NCBI RefSeq assembly: GCF_000473145.1
Contig: NZ_AXBD01000006.1
Location: 1 to 56,252 of the forward strand
DNA: 56,252 bases
Direction of reading: 5' to 3'
Origin: Leisingera daeponensis DSM 23529
GTDB taxonomy: Bacteria; Pseudomonadota; Alphaproteobacteria; Rhodobacterales; Rhodobacteraceae
Positions 8,387 through 17,232 of this stretch are shown one piece after another. The stretch's first letter is position 1. The number at the start of each line of letters is the position of its first letter. Below the pieces are notes generated by a model. It ran no database searches. It had not been told where the DNA came from and saw nothing but the letters and a program-made list of their open reading frames with translations. The position numbers and the translations under genes are program-made.

Positions 8387-9065
8387 GTTGCCCCCCGGCA
8401 TGACATTATGAATGCCTTGAAGGTAGCACAGTGCCGGCAGCGTCAAACCGGGCAGAGGGGGTACGTCAAAGGCCGGCGCGGCCCGGCCCGGCACCGCCGG
8501 ATACCACCATGGGGGTAGCGGCGGGCGCGCATCGGGCGAATCGAAGAAACTTAAGGTTGATTTGGTTGCAGATTCAAATTTCTTAAAATTGCAGAATACC
8601 CCTTGGAAACAGACCGTTTCCCTATCGGATACACTGCCAACGGGGTAAGGCGCCCTGGCCAGATCGCGTGGAAAAACAGCCGGGTAAGGCGGAAACCGGG
8701 GCGCAGGGCCGGGCCGGGCGGCCAAAAAGAGCTGCGCCTTGAGGGGAAGCTTCTTAACAAAAACGGCTGAATTCGCTACGGTTTATCCACAGCAATGCGC
8801 ATCAGAAGTGTTTGGACGCCCGTCTGCGCTGCCAGGCCCAGGATGTTTTTTTCCGGGCATGTTCTGTATTTATCACGATCCGGAAACGGCAGCGCAAAGC
8901 GCCGCCGGGGCCAAGACGGCAGCAGGCGGGTGAATTGTGTTTCAGGGAGCGGCCGCGCATTGCAGCACCGGCCGCCTGCGGGGGCAGGCGGTTTAATAAA
9001 GGGCGCTCCTGGAGGGACGGGCCGGACGCAGGATCCGGTTCTGGTTACGAGTAAAGGAGTTTTTG
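8387..9065. promoter_or_regulatory. Divergent intergenic region between two luxR-type genes
   Basis: About 680 bases with no convincing gene. It includes a relatively AT-rich block at about 8545-8605 that probably holds minus-strand promoter elements. An AT-richer patch at about 8750-8795 contains TTATCCACA (8783-8791). A GC hairpin followed by TTTAATAA lies just before the plus-strand gene. Short frames here lack ribosome sites and typical codon use. I could not define -35/-10 boxes with confidence. Confidence 0.5.
8972..8998 (+). terminator. Leader hairpin with AT-rich tail upstream of luxR-type gene
   Basis: A perfect 8-base-pair stem (CCGCCTGC with GCAGGCGG) and a GGGG loop at 8972-8991, followed directly by TTTAATAA. 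It lies about 70 bases before the start of the plus-strand LuxR gene. It looks like an intrinsic terminator or attenuator in that gene's leader, or it ends a short upstream transcript. Confidence 0.45.
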
Positions 9066-9716
9066 ATGCCTGTGCATATTGTGGGGGAAAGCAGGCTTCT
9101 CAGGGACATGTTTCTGAACATCTGTGAAGCACATGATTACGAGACCGGCGGCTGCTGCAGCAGCCTGGCAGAGCTGCCGCCGCTGCCGGCCAGGGACCTG
9201 GTGCTGTTTTACAGCCATTGCGCCGGCGACGGGCTGGAGGCGGAGCTGCGCAGCTACCGCGCCCGCAAAGGCAGCGCGCATCTGATCCTGGTCACCGGCG
9301 ATGACTGCCCGCCCGAGGCCCAGGCCCGCCTCAGCACCTATGCCGAGGCGGTGATCCCGGAGCGCCAGCCGGCGGATGCGCTGATCGCCGCGCTGCAGGT
9401 GGTGCAGAACGGCTACCGGATCGTGCTGCCGGAGGCCGCAGACGCCGCGGAGGCGGAGCTGCCCGCGGTTGTGCCGTGCCCGCCGGACGGCCGGGCCAGG
9501 CACGGGCTGTCGGACCGCGAGCAGCTGATCCTGGCCAAGCTGACCGAAGGCGCCACCAACAAGAGCATCGCCAATGAGCTGGGCATCTGCGAAGCCACGG
9601 TGAAGGTGCATCTGCGCACCTGCTTCCGCAAGATCGGCGCCAAGAACCGCACCCAGGCCGCGCTCTGGGCCTCCGAGCGGCTGCCGCCGCAGACGGCGGA
9701 GCCGCGGCCGCACTAA
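9066..9716 (+). CDS. LuxR-family regulator with degenerate receiver (CsgD/VpsT-like architecture)
   Basis: A 216-residue regulator. The ATG at 9066 is preceded by AAAGGAG. Residues 1-120 have receiver-like alternation of strands and helices (VHIVGES; DLVLFYSH; HLILVTGDD). The position expected for the phosphoacceptor aspartate after DLVLFY is serine, so phosphorylation is unlikely. The C-terminal helix-turn-helix is at about 150-205 (LSDREQLILAKLTEGATN, then KSIANELG and ATVKVHLRTCFRKIGAKNR). This layout matches the CsgD/VpsT class of biofilm-matrix regulators, some of which bind cyclic di-GMP, but I do not see the W[FLM][TS]R motif of VpsT. It is divergent from another LuxR gene and upstream of the EPS genes; control of them is inference. 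Confidence 0.85.
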   Translation: MPVHIVGESRLLRDMFLNICEAHDYETGGCCSSLAELPPLPARDLVLFYSHCAGDGLEAELRSYRARKGSAHLILVTGDDCPPEAQARLSTYAEAVIPERQPADALIAALQVVQNGYRIVLPEAADAAEAELPAVVPCPPDGRARHGLSDREQLILAKLTEGATNKSIANELGICEATVKVHLRTCFRKIGAKNRTQAALWASERLPPQTAEPRPH

Positions 9717-10047
9717 AGGGGGGCGCCGGCGGGGGGCCGCAACAGGTGTGCCCGGCCGCAAGGCCGGGACGCCGCTGGCCGGATGCGGGCGGAGCCGGGG
9801 GCCGCCGCATCCGGCGGGTGCGTGATGCCGGGGCCTTTCTGAAGGGGAAGGTTCCGCTTGTGGCCGGGCGGCGGCCAAGGGCGCCGCTGCGCGGCGGCTG
9901 CGCCGGCCTTGACCCGGACCCAGCGGAAGGGGGCAGTATCAGAGCCTTTTTTTCCGCGCCTGCGGCTGGATTTTAAGTCTCCGTGCCTCCGGCTGGATTT
10001 TAATCCTCCGTGCCTCCGGCTCAGATCTTGATTCTCCGTGCCTCCGG
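9717..10047. other. Intergenic region with tetraloop hairpin and tandem repeats
   Basis: The gap between convergent genes. CCCGGCC-GCAA-GGCCGGG at 9751-9768 is a 7-base-pair stem with a GNRA loop, possibly ending the LuxR transcript. The right half (from 9952) is the 27-bp repeat array that runs into the 3' end of the glycosyltransferase gene. No gene is supported. Confidence 0.6.
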
Positions 10048-10075
10048 CTAGACTTTAATTCTCCGTGCCTCCGGC
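9952..10075 (-). repeat. 27-bp tandem repeat made of duplicated gene 3' ends
   Basis: Units start at 9952, 9979, 10006, 10034 and 10061, giving spacing 27, 27, 28 and 27, with the core CTCCGTGCCTCCGGC. The unit at 10061 encodes the last residues (PEARRIKV) of the minus-strand glycosyltransferase, whose stop is at 10048-10050. The next units read PEARRIKI-stop, then PEARRIKIQ- and PEARRLKIQ-like peptides. The outermost unit (9952) has diverged. The array is therefore a chain of copies of the terminal codons lying beyond the real stop. Confidence 0.85.
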
Positions 10076-11289
10076 ACGAGGGCATTGATCTGGGCGATAT
10101 GCTCCGGCAGGCAGCGGCTCAGGAAATCGTATTTCTCCACCGCATGGGCGCGGGCGGCGGGGCCGATATGGGCGTACGCGCCGGGGTTGGCCAGCACGTC
10201 CGCCACCTGATCGGCGAGCTTCTCCGGGCTGAAGAAATCCACCAGCAGCCCGGTCTCGCCGTGGGTGATCGCCTCGCGCACCGGCGCCACATCCGCCGCC
10301 ACCACCGTGGCCTGCATCGCCATCGCTTCCAAGAGCGACCAGCTGAGCACGAAGGGCATGGTCAGATAAATGTGGCAGCGGCTGATCTGGATGATCCGGG
10401 TGAGGTCGTCATACGGCACCTTGCCGAGGAAATGCACCCGGCTCCAGTCGACGCTGCTGCCCAGCTCATCCTCCATCTCGCCGCGCAAACCGCCCGGATG
10501 CTTGCTCTCGGCGCCATAGGAGGTCTCATTGCCGCCGATCATCAGGATGCGGGCATTCGGGCGCTGCGCCTGGATCCGGGGCAGGGCGCGCATCATGATG
10601 TGAAAGCCGCGGGCGCGCTCCATGTTTCGGGCGATATAGGTGACCACCTCATCGCTGCGGGTGAGCGGCGTCTCCAGCCGCCCGAGGCTGACCGAGGCGT
10701 CAGGGTCGGGGCCCAGCTTGTCGGTGCGGATGCCGTCATGGCACAGATACATGCGGTCATGAAAGCTCTTGGGAAACCGGTCGCGCTGCCAGGCGGTGGG
10801 CACATGGCCCTGGTCCACCAGCTCGATGCTGGCGTAAGGCACGGTGTTGCGCGCCTCGGCAAAGAAATAGGCCTGGTCGTTGGGCGGGTTTTCCGGATCG
10901 AAGCCGACCAGACCGCCCGAGGTGCGGTAGAAATACTCGAAAAAGCCGATGACCGGCACATCGGGGTAGGGGTCCTTGATGAACAACAGCTCGCCCCAGC
11001 CGGTGTGGCCGATGATGATGTCGGGGGTAAAGCCCGCGTCCTTCAGCTGCCGCGCCGCCAGCGCCGCGCCAAGCCCCGCGCCTGACGCCGCCTCCCAGTC
11101 CCGGGACAGGCCGAAGGCGTCCTTGTCGGGGGTGCGGAAGGGTTTGTAGGTGACCGTTCTGATCCCCGGCAGCTGCACGCCCTTGCGCTGGGTCAGAAAG
11201 ACGATTTCATGGCCGCCTTGCGCCGCCAGCCAGGGCGCCAGCTCCCGGTACTGGCCGGGCATGTTCTGATGCACAAACAAAATCTTCAT
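10048..11289 (-). CDS. Family 4 glycosyltransferase
   Basis: A 413-residue GT-B enzyme expected to transfer a sugar from a nucleotide donor to a growing glycan at the inner-membrane face. The N-terminal domain opens MKILFVHQNMPGQYREL. The donor-binding domain begins near TYIARNMERARGFHIMMRAL. HIYLTMPFVLSWSLLEAMAM holds the conserved Glu region of GT4 enzymes, and TVVAADVAPVREAITHGETG is the usual following block. The start at 11289 is chosen at the conserved N-terminus; no strong ribosome site is visible. Its 3' end lies inside a tandem repeat. It is transcribed away from rfbC and may be its own unit. The sugar is unknown; rhamnose is plausible by context only. Confidence 0.88.
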   Translation of the reverse strand: MKILFVHQNMPGQYRELAPWLAAQGGHEIVFLTQRKGVQLPGIRTVTYKPFRTPDKDAFGLSRDWEAASGAGLGAALAARQLKDAGFTPDIIIGHTGWGELLFIKDPYPDVPVIGFFEYFYRTSGGLVGFDPENPPNDQAYFFAEARNTVPYASIELVDQGHVPTAWQRDRFPKSFHDRMYLCHDGIRTDKLGPDPDASVSLGRLETPLTRSDEVVTYIARNMERARGFHIMMRALPRIQAQRPNARILMIGGNETSYGAESKHPGGLRGEMEDELGSSVDWSRVHFLGKVPYDDLTRIIQISRCHIYLTMPFVLSWSLLEAMAMQATVVAADVAPVREAITHGETGLLVDFFSPEKLADQVADVLANPGAYAHIGPAARAHAVEKYDFLSRCLPEHIAQINALVPEARRIKV

Positions 11290-11504
11290 GGGCTTATGCT
11301 TGCCGGGCCGCGGGCCGGGATGCAAGCGCAGGCTGCGCGCACGGGCGGCGCCTGTTGCAGCGCTGCCGGCGCCTGATGCTGGCGCTATGCCCTCCTAGCG
11401 GCTAGATATAATCAAACGGAGGCAATCAGGGGGCCGGGCTTGGGACGGGCAGAGACCGGACCGGAACCGGGCCAGAGAGCGGGCCAGAGAGCGGGGCAGA
11501 GGCG

Positions 11505-12059
11505 ATGCAGATAGAGGAAACCGGGCTGCCGGGGCTGAAGGTGCTGACGCCTGCCCGCTTTGGCGATGCGCGCGGCTTTTTCAGCGAAAGCTGGAACAAG
11601 CGGCGGCTGCAGGACGCCGGGATCGAACTGGAGTTCGTGCAGGACAACCATTCGCTGTCGGTGCAGGCGGGCACCCTGCGCGGCCTGCACTTCCAGGCGC
11701 CGCCGCACGCCCAGGACAAACTGGTGCGCTGCGGCCGCGGCGCGCTGTTTGATGTGGCGGTGGATATCCGCAAGGGCTCTCCCGCCTACGGGAAATGGTT
11801 CGGGATCGAGCTGACGGCGGAAAACGGCAAGCAGCTTCTGGTGCCCAAGGGGTTCCTGCACGGCTTCCTCACAAGGGTGGCGGAGACCGAGGTGATCTAT
11901 AAATGCACCGATTATTATGCGCCCGAGTGCGACGGCGCGGTGGCCTGGGACAGCTGCGGCATCAACTGGGGTTTTGAGGGCACGCCGCTTTTGAGCGAAA
12001 AGGACGCCGCGGCACCGGCCCTGGCGGAGTTCGCCAGCCCGTTCACCTGGGAGGGATAA
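11505..12059 (+). CDS. rfbC: dTDP-4-dehydrorhamnose 3,5-epimerase
   Basis: RmlC epimerises dTDP-4-keto-6-deoxy-D-glucose at C3 and C5, the third step of dTDP-L-rhamnose synthesis in the cytosol. The 184 residues match the family. It shows the cupin core with LRGLHFQAP (catalytic His region), DVAVDIRKGSPAYGKW, KGFLHGFLT and the Tyr-rich KCTDYYAPECDGAVAWD. First gene of rfbC-B-D-A; rfbB begins 3 bases after its stop, which indicates an operon. An AT-containing gap upstream (11380-11430) probably holds the promoter. Confidence 0.96.
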   Translation: MQIEETGLPGLKVLTPARFGDARGFFSESWNKRRLQDAGIELEFVQDNHSLSVQAGTLRGLHFQAPPHAQDKLVRCGRGALFDVAVDIRKGSPAYGKWFGIELTAENGKQLLVPKGFLHGFLTRVAETEVIYKCTDYYAPECDGAVAWDSCGINWGFEGTPLLSEKDAAAPALAEFASPFTWEG

Positions 12060-12062
12060 GGC

Positions 12063-13115
12063 ATGAAGCTACTGGTTACGGGCGGGGCGGGCTTCATCGG
12101 CTCTGCGGTGGTGCGGCTGGCAATTGCCCGCGGCCATCAGGTGGTGAACCTCGATGCGCTGACCTATGCCGCCTGCCTGGACAATGTGGCCAGCGTGGCG
12201 GAGAGCCCGGCCTATGCCTTTGAGCAGGCCGACATCCGCGACCGGGCCGCATTAGACACTGTTTTTGAGCGCCACCGCCCGGATGCGGTGATGCATCTGG
12301 CCGCCGAAAGCCATGTCGACCGCTCCATCGACGGGCCGGGCGATTTCATCGAGACCAATATCACCGGCACCTATCAGATGCTGGAAGCGGCGCGGAAATA
12401 CTGGGGGCAGGCGGGCAGGCCGGAGGGGTTCCGCTTCCACCACATCTCGACGGACGAGGTCTATGGCAGCCTGCCTGCCGACCCGGCGGTGCAGTTTACT
12501 GAGGAGACCGCGTATGATCCGCGCTCGCCCTATTCGGCCTCCAAGGCGGCCAGCGACCATCTGGTCCGGGCCTGGCACGAGACCTACGGCTTGCCGGTGG
12601 TGCTGACCAATTGCTCCAACAATTACGGGCCCTATCATTTCCCGGAGAAGCTCATTCCGGTGGTGATCCTCAATGCGCTGGCGGGCAAGCCGCTGCCTAT
12701 CTACGGCGACGGCTCCAACGTGCGCGACTGGCTCTATGTGGAGGATCATGCCGATGCGCTGCTCTTGGTGGTGCAAAAGGGGGAGCTGGGGCGGTCCTAC
12801 AATATCGGCGGCGAGAATGAGCGGTCGAACCTGGAGCTGGTCGAGACGCTCTGCGCCATTCTGGATGAAAAACGCCCGCGCGCGGACGGGCGGTCTTACA
12901 AGGAGCAGATCACCTTTGTCACCGACCGCCCGGGCCATGACGCGCGCTATGCGATCGACCCCAGCCGCATCCGGCAGGAGCTGGGCTGGCGGCCCTCGGT
13001 CACGGTGGAGGAAGGGCTGGAGAAGACGGTGGAGTGGTATCTGGACAACGAGAGCTGGTGGCGCGCGCTGCAGGACCGCGACGGCGTCGGCCGGCGGCTG
13101 GGCACCGGCAAGTGA
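12063..13115 (+). CDS. rfbB: dTDP-glucose 4,6-dehydratase
   Basis: RmlB converts dTDP-D-glucose to dTDP-4-keto-6-deoxy-D-glucose using bound NAD+. The 350 residues are standard for this extended SDR. The [12 protein letters not shown] dinucleotide motif is at about 7-18. It also has [12 protein letters not shown], the catalytic STDEVYGS (Thr-Asp-Glu), [11 protein letters not shown] (YxxxK) and [14 protein letters not shown]. Second gene of the rhamnose operon. A 118-base gap before rfbD holds an 8-base-pair GCCCGGCG hairpin (13193-13212) that could tune downstream expression. Confidence 0.97.
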   Translation: MKLLVTGGAGFIGSAVVRLAIARGHQVVNLDALTYAACLDNVASVAESPAYAFEQADIRDRAALDTVFERHRPDAVMHLAAESHVDRSIDGPGDFIETNITGTYQMLEAARKYWGQAGRPEGFRFHHISTDEVYGSLPADPAVQFTEETAYDPRSPYSASKAASDHLVRAWHETYGLPVVLTNCSNNYGPYHFPEKLIPVVILNALAGKPLPIYGDGSNVRDWLYVEDHADALLLVVQKGELGRSYNIGGENERSNLELVETLCAILDEKRPRADGRSYKEQITFVTDRPGHDARYAIDPSRIRQELGWRPSVTVEEGLEKTVEWYLDNESWWRALQDRDGVGRRLGTGK

Positions 13116-13233
13116 CGGCAGATAGGCCGCAAAGGGCAGCGCCCGGCCCTGGGCGGGTGCGAAGCGCCCTCCCGGGGGGGCGGCCGGGGGCTGCCCGGCG
13201 GTGCCGCCGGGCGGAACATCTTGGAGAGCGCAT

Positions 13234-14082
13234 ATGATCCTCGTCTTCGGCAAGACCGGCCAGCTGGCCCGCGAACTGGCGGCCTATGAGGGCGTCACCT
13301 GCCTGGGCCGCGATCAGGCGGATCTGAGCCATCCGGCGGCCTGCGCCGCCGCCATCCGGCAGGCGCAGCCGCAGGCCGTGATCAATGCCGCTGCCTACAC
13401 GGCCGTCGACAAGGCGGAAGAAGAAGAGGCGCTGGCCACCGTGATCAACGGGGCGGCCCCCGGCGCGATGGCGGCGGCCTGTGCGGAGACCGGCATTCCC
13501 TTTGTCACCGTCTCCACCGATTACGTCTTTGACGGCAGCGGTGAGGCGCCCTGGCAGCCCGGCGATGCCACGGCGCCGGTGAACGCCTATGGCCGCTCCA
13601 AGCTGGCGGGCGAGGACGCGGTGCGCGCGGCGGGCGGCACATATGCCATCCTGCGCACCTCCTGGGTGGTGTCGGCGCATGGGAACAACTTCGTCAAGAC
13701 CATGCTGCGGCTGGGCAAGGAGCGGGAGCGGCTGACCATCGTTGCCGATCAGATTGGCGCGCCCACCCCGGCGCGCGGCATTGCGGCGGCCTGCCTGGAG
13801 ATCGCGCGGCAGCTGATCGAAGATCCGGGCAAATCCGGCACCTATCATTTTGCCGGTGCGCCTCAGACCAGCTGGGCGGGCTTTGCGCGCGGGATCTTTG
13901 CCCGCGCCGGGATCGCTTGCGACGTTGAGGACATCCCCGCCGCGGAGTACCCCGCACCGGCGGCACGGCCCTTGAATTCACGCCTCGATTGCTCAGCAAT
14001 AGACACGGTTTTTGGTATCCCGCAGCCGGATTGGCGGACGGGTCTGGATGAGATTTTAAAGGATTTGGGAGAGGTATCATGA
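13234..14082 (+). CDS. rfbD: dTDP-4-dehydrorhamnose reductase
   Basis: RmlD reduces dTDP-4-keto-L-rhamnose to dTDP-L-rhamnose with NAD(P)H. The start at 13234 follows GGAGAG and gives [16 protein letters not shown], the normal RmlD N-terminus, and 282 residues. It shows [28 protein letters not shown] and [12 protein letters not shown] (YxxxK). Its stop overlaps the rfbA start (ATGA). Third gene of the operon. Confidence 0.96.
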   Translation: MILVFGKTGQLARELAAYEGVTCLGRDQADLSHPAACAAAIRQAQPQAVINAAAYTAVDKAEEEEALATVINGAAPGAMAAACAETGIPFVTVSTDYVFDGSGEAPWQPGDATAPVNAYGRSKLAGEDAVRAAGGTYAILRTSWVVSAHGNNFVKTMLRLGKERERLTIVADQIGAPTPARGIAAACLEIARQLIEDPGKSGTYHFAGAPQTSWAGFARGIFARAGIACDVEDIPAAEYPAPAARPLNSRLDCSAIDTVFGIPQPDWRTGLDEILKDLGEVS

Positions 14083-14981
14083 CAGAGGGCAAACCCGGCA
14101 TGAGGACAGGATCCGGCCGCAAGGGCATCATCCTGGCGGGCGGCTCCGGCACAAGGCTCTATCCGATCACCATGGCCGTCTCCAAACAGCTCTTGCCGCT
14201 CTATGACAAGCCGATGATCTATTACCCGCTCAGCGTCCTGATGCTGGCGGGCATCCGCGAGATCTGCGTGATCACCACGCCGCAGGACCAGGACCAGTTC
14301 ATCCGCCTCCTGGGCGACGGCAGCCAGTGGGGGGTGGAGCTGACTTACGTGGTGCAGCCCTCGCCCGACGGGCTGGCGCAGGCGTTTATCCTGGCCGAGG
14401 AGTTCCTGGCGGGGGCGCCCTCGGCGCTGGTTCTGGGCGACAACATCTTTTTCGGCCACGGCCTGCCGGAGCTTCTGGCGGCGGCGGACCGGCAGGCGGC
14501 GGGCGGCACCGTCTTCGGCTATCACGTGGCCGATCCGGAGCGCTATGGCGTGGTGGCCTTCGGCGCGGACGGCCGCGCGCAGGGCATCGTCGAAAAGCCC
14601 CCCGTGCCGCCCTCCAATTATGCGGTGACGGGGCTGTATTTCCTGGATGGATCGGCGCCTGAGCGGGCCCGCCGGGTGCAGCCCTCCCCCCGCGGCGAGC
14701 TGGAGATCACCGACCTGCTGCAAAGCTACCTGAACGAGGGCGCCTTGCGGGTGGAGACCATGGGCCGCGGCTATGCCTGGCTTGACACCGGCACCCATGG
14801 ATCCTTGCTGGATGCGGGCAATTTCGTGCGCACCCTGCAGGAGCGCCAGGGGCTGCAGGCCGGCTGCCCGGAGGAGGTTGCCTATGGCCGCGGCTGGATC
14901 ACCGCCGCCGAGCTGCAGGCGCAGGCCGGGAAATATGCCAAGAACGCCTATGGCGCCTATCTGGAGCGGCTGCTGAAGTAA
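14079..14981 (+). CDS. rfbA: Glucose-1-phosphate thymidylyltransferase
   Basis: RmlA joins dTTP and glucose-1-phosphate to dTDP-glucose, the committing and usually feedback-inhibited step of the rhamnose pathway. The 300 residues are normal. Pyrophosphorylase signature [20 protein letters not shown] is at about 17-36. It also has [22 protein letters not shown] and [17 protein letters not shown]. The first ATG overlaps rfbD. A second ATG seven codons in (14100) would also leave the whole domain intact. Last gene of rfbCBDA, convergent with the export lipoprotein gene. Confidence 0.97.
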   Translation: MTEGKPGMRTGSGRKGIILAGGSGTRLYPITMAVSKQLLPLYDKPMIYYPLSVLMLAGIREICVITTPQDQDQFIRLLGDGSQWGVELTYVVQPSPDGLAQAFILAEEFLAGAPSALVLGDNIFFGHGLPELLAAADRQAAGGTVFGYHVADPERYGVVAFGADGRAQGIVEKPPVPPSNYAVTGLYFLDGSAPERARRVQPSPRGELEITDLLQSYLNEGALRVETMGRGYAWLDTGTHGSLLDAGNFVRTLQERQGLQAGCPEEVAYGRGWITAAELQAQAGKYAKNAYGAYLERLLK

Positions 14982-14984
14982 GCG

Positions 14985-15004
14985 GGCGCCGCGCCAGCGG
15001 CGCC
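14985..15004 (+). terminator. Hairpin after rfbA
   Basis: GGCGCCGC-GCCA-GCGGCGCC, an 8-base-pair perfect stem starting 4 bases past the rfbA stop in a convergent gap. There is no T-run, so it is a possible Rho-assisted end point rather than a classical intrinsic terminator. Confidence 0.35.
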
Positions 15005-15109
15005 GGGCCCAAGGCGGGCCGCAGCATCTGCGATGCCGCGGCACAGGCGCGGGAGGCCCCCGTTGCGGCCTCCGTTGCGATCCTGGTTCAGACCCGTTTC
15101 AGGCCGGGA

Positions 15110-16228
15110 TCATTCGATCACCCCGGCGCGGCTGAAGACGCCGAAGAAATTGCCGAAGATGTTGGAGACGGTCAGCACGTCGTTGATCGGCGACTCGGTG
15201 GCCATCACCAGATCGCCCGGGTTGACCTGGAACTGGCGCGCCGAGAACAGCCCGTCGGCAGAGGTCAGGTCGAGCGAGAACACCACCCGCTGCTGGCGCG
15301 GCCCGCGCACGCCGGGGGCCACCGCGGAGGCCGGGTATTCGCGCAGGATCAAAAGCCCCTTGGGATCGGCCTTGCCGTCCTGGAAGCCGCCCGCCACCGA
15401 CATCGCGTCCATCGCCGACATCTCGTCCTTGGTGAAGATGTGCAGGTCCTCCTCGCCGGTGGCGCCGAAGGAGAGGAAATAGCGCTCGTCCTCCTCGACG
15501 AACACCCGGTCGCCGCCGCGCAGGAGGGTGTCGAGGCGGGGGTTGTTCAACAGGTTGTCGACCGAGGTGCCATAGATCGACTGGCCGCGCACCAGCCGGA
15601 TCTGCGGGTTGTTGAGGCTGGCGCTGATGCCGCCGCCCGCCGAGATCAGCCCCATCACCGTGTAGTTGCGGTCCGGCATCGGGTAGGTGCCGGGCTGGGC
15701 GACGCCGGAGACCAGATCGACCGAATTGCCGCGCCCCTCGGCCATGGCCAGCTGCACCTGGGCGGAAGGAACAACCGGCTCCAGCGCCTCCTGCAGCCTG
15801 GCCCGCGCCAGGTCCGGGGTCAGCCCGTTGACGTTCACATCGCCCACATAGGGCATGAAGATGGAGCCGTTGGCGGCCACTTTCATGTCCTGCAGCTGCA
15901 CCATCTTCTGCTCGGCGGAGGTCAGCAGCGAATTGTCGTTGCTGTCCCAGATGCTGAGCGACAAGAGATCGCCGGGCTGGATGATCTGGGTCTTGGCGCC
16001 CTGGTGCCGCGGCAGCCAGCCCAGCCGTTCCTGTTTGCCGGTGGCGGGCCAGGCCGCCACCGTCGGCAGCAGCGCCCGGTTCACCTTGTAGAGCGCGAAA
16101 TTGGCATCGGCCTCTCCCGATTCTTTCAGGATCTCCTCGCTGGCCGGGGCGCCGCCGGGCAGGCGCGAACAGGCAGCGGGCAGGAGGATCAGACCGGCAG
16201 CCGCCAGCCAGGGAAGAAGTTTCAGCAT
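15110..16228 (-). CDS. Polysaccharide export lipoprotein, Wza/OPX family
   Basis: Outer-membrane polysaccharide export protein that forms the periplasm-to-surface conduit. The N-terminal lipoprotein signal has LPAAC with the acylated Cys at residue 20. The polysaccharide-export domain spans about 80-170 (IIQPGDLLSLSIWD through GLTPDLARARLQEAL). SLBB-like beta-grasp segments follow from SVDLVSGVAQPGTYPMPD onward. At 372 residues it is the usual size. It is divergent from the epimerase gene across 124 bases. The matching co-polymerase/kinase is the Wzc-type gene at 32-34 kb, so the export machine is split across the cluster. Confidence 0.92.
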   Translation of the reverse strand: MLKLLPWLAAAGLILLPAACSRLPGGAPASEEILKESGEADANFALYKVNRALLPTVAAWPATGKQERLGWLPRHQGAKTQIIQPGDLLSLSIWDSNDNSLLTSAEQKMVQLQDMKVAANGSIFMPYVGDVNVNGLTPDLARARLQEALEPVVPSAQVQLAMAEGRGNSVDLVSGVAQPGTYPMPDRNYTVMGLISAGGGISASLNNPQIRLVRGQSIYGTSVDNLLNNPRLDTLLRGGDRVFVEEDERYFLSFGATGEEDLHIFTKDEMSAMDAMSVAGGFQDGKADPKGLLILREYPASAVAPGVRGPRQQRVVFSLDLTSADGLFSARQFQVNPGDLVMATESPINDVLTVSNIFGNFFGVFSRAGVIE

Positions 16229-16352
16229 TGGGAGCCTGTCTTGAGCTGCTCTGGGTACCGCCCTGGTTTCGATCAGGGGAACCGCTTTGATTTTTGTCCG
16301 GGCAAAGGATACTGGGCTGAGCCAGAGGGTTCAACAGAAACGGGCAGCAGCG

Positions 16353-17213
16353 ATGGTAAATCCCGCCGTAATGGTTCTGGGCGCAACAGGGCGCATCGGC
16401 CGGCTGCTGCAGCTGTGCCCGCCGCAGGGGCTGGATCTGCGGCTGCAGGCGCGGCGGGCGCAGCCAGGCAGCAGCACCGGGGACTGGCATGTTTTCGATC
16501 CGCTGGCGGAGCCGGCGGCGCTGGCGCGCGCCGCGGAAGGAATGGCGGCCCTTCTCTGCCTGGCCGGGCCGGTGCCGGGCCGGGGCGGCAAGGACGCAGA
16601 CATGGCAGACCATGCCCGCCTCGCCGAAGCGGCGGTGCGGGCCGGCGCGTCCGCCGGCGCCCGGGTGCTGCTGGCGTCCTCGGCGGCGGTGTACGGCGCC
16701 CGGGGCGGCCTGCTGGCAGAGGACGCAGCCCTGCGCCCCGCCAGTGCCTATGGCGCTGCCAAGGCGGAGATGGAGGCGCGCGCGGCGGCGCTTGGCGCGG
16801 ACCTGGGGGTGCCGGTGTGCGCGTTGCGGATCGGCAATATTGCCGGGCTGGACGCTGCCCTGGGCGGCTGGCGGCCCGGGTTCACCCTGGACCGCTTTGC
16901 CGGCGGCGGCACCCCGCGGCGCAGCTATATTGGCGCCCGCACGCTGGCTGAGGTGCTGGCGGCGCTGCTGGCCGCGCCGGCGCTGCCGCAGGTGCTGAAC
17001 CTGGCGCAGCCGGGGGCGGTGGAGATGGGGGCGCTCCTGCAGGCGGCGGGACGGCCCTTTGCCGTCCGGGCAGCCCCGGCCGCCGCGATCCCGGAGGTGG
17101 CGCTGGACGTTGCCCGCCTGCAGGCGCTGCTGCCGGCGCCGCTGGCAGCGGCGGATCCGGCACAAATGGCAGCGGAATGGGCCGTGTTAGAGCCTGACAT
17201 GGCAGACGGATAA
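16353..17213 (+). CDS. NAD(P)-dependent sugar epimerase/dehydratase (SDR)
   Basis: A 286-residue short extended SDR. Nucleotide-binding motif LGATGRIG is at about 9-16. An ASSAAVYG segment holds the catalytic Ser, and YGAAK is the YxxxK pair. The second half is short and Ala-rich, so it may be a 4-ketoreductase or epimerase acting on a UDP-4-keto sugar. Its position just before a phosphoglycosyl transferase and a 4,6-dehydratase fits a QuiNAc- or FucNAc-type 4-reductase (inference). The start at 16353 is chosen from the motif distance; the ribosome site is weak. Confidence 0.82.
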   Translation: MVNPAVMVLGATGRIGRLLQLCPPQGLDLRLQARRAQPGSSTGDWHVFDPLAEPAALARAAEGMAALLCLAGPVPGRGGKDADMADHARLAEAAVRAGASAGARVLLASSAAVYGARGGLLAEDAALRPASAYGAAKAEMEARAAALGADLGVPVCALRIGNIAGLDAALGGWRPGFTLDRFAGGGTPRRSYIGARTLAEVLAALLAAPALPQVLNLAQPGAVEMGALLQAAGRPFAVRAAPAAAIPEVALDVARLQALLPAPLAAADPAQMAAEWAVLEPDMADG

Positions 17214-17232
17214 CCTTGGAGCACATAACGAT

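Noticed and set aside
8783..8791. Perfect DnaA-box-like TTATCCACA
   Set aside because: Single copy with no cluster, no AT-rich unwinding element and no replication gene nearby; chance is sufficient.
9952..10075. Possible CRISPR array
   Set aside because: Units are contiguous 27-mers without unique spacers, and no cas gene is present.
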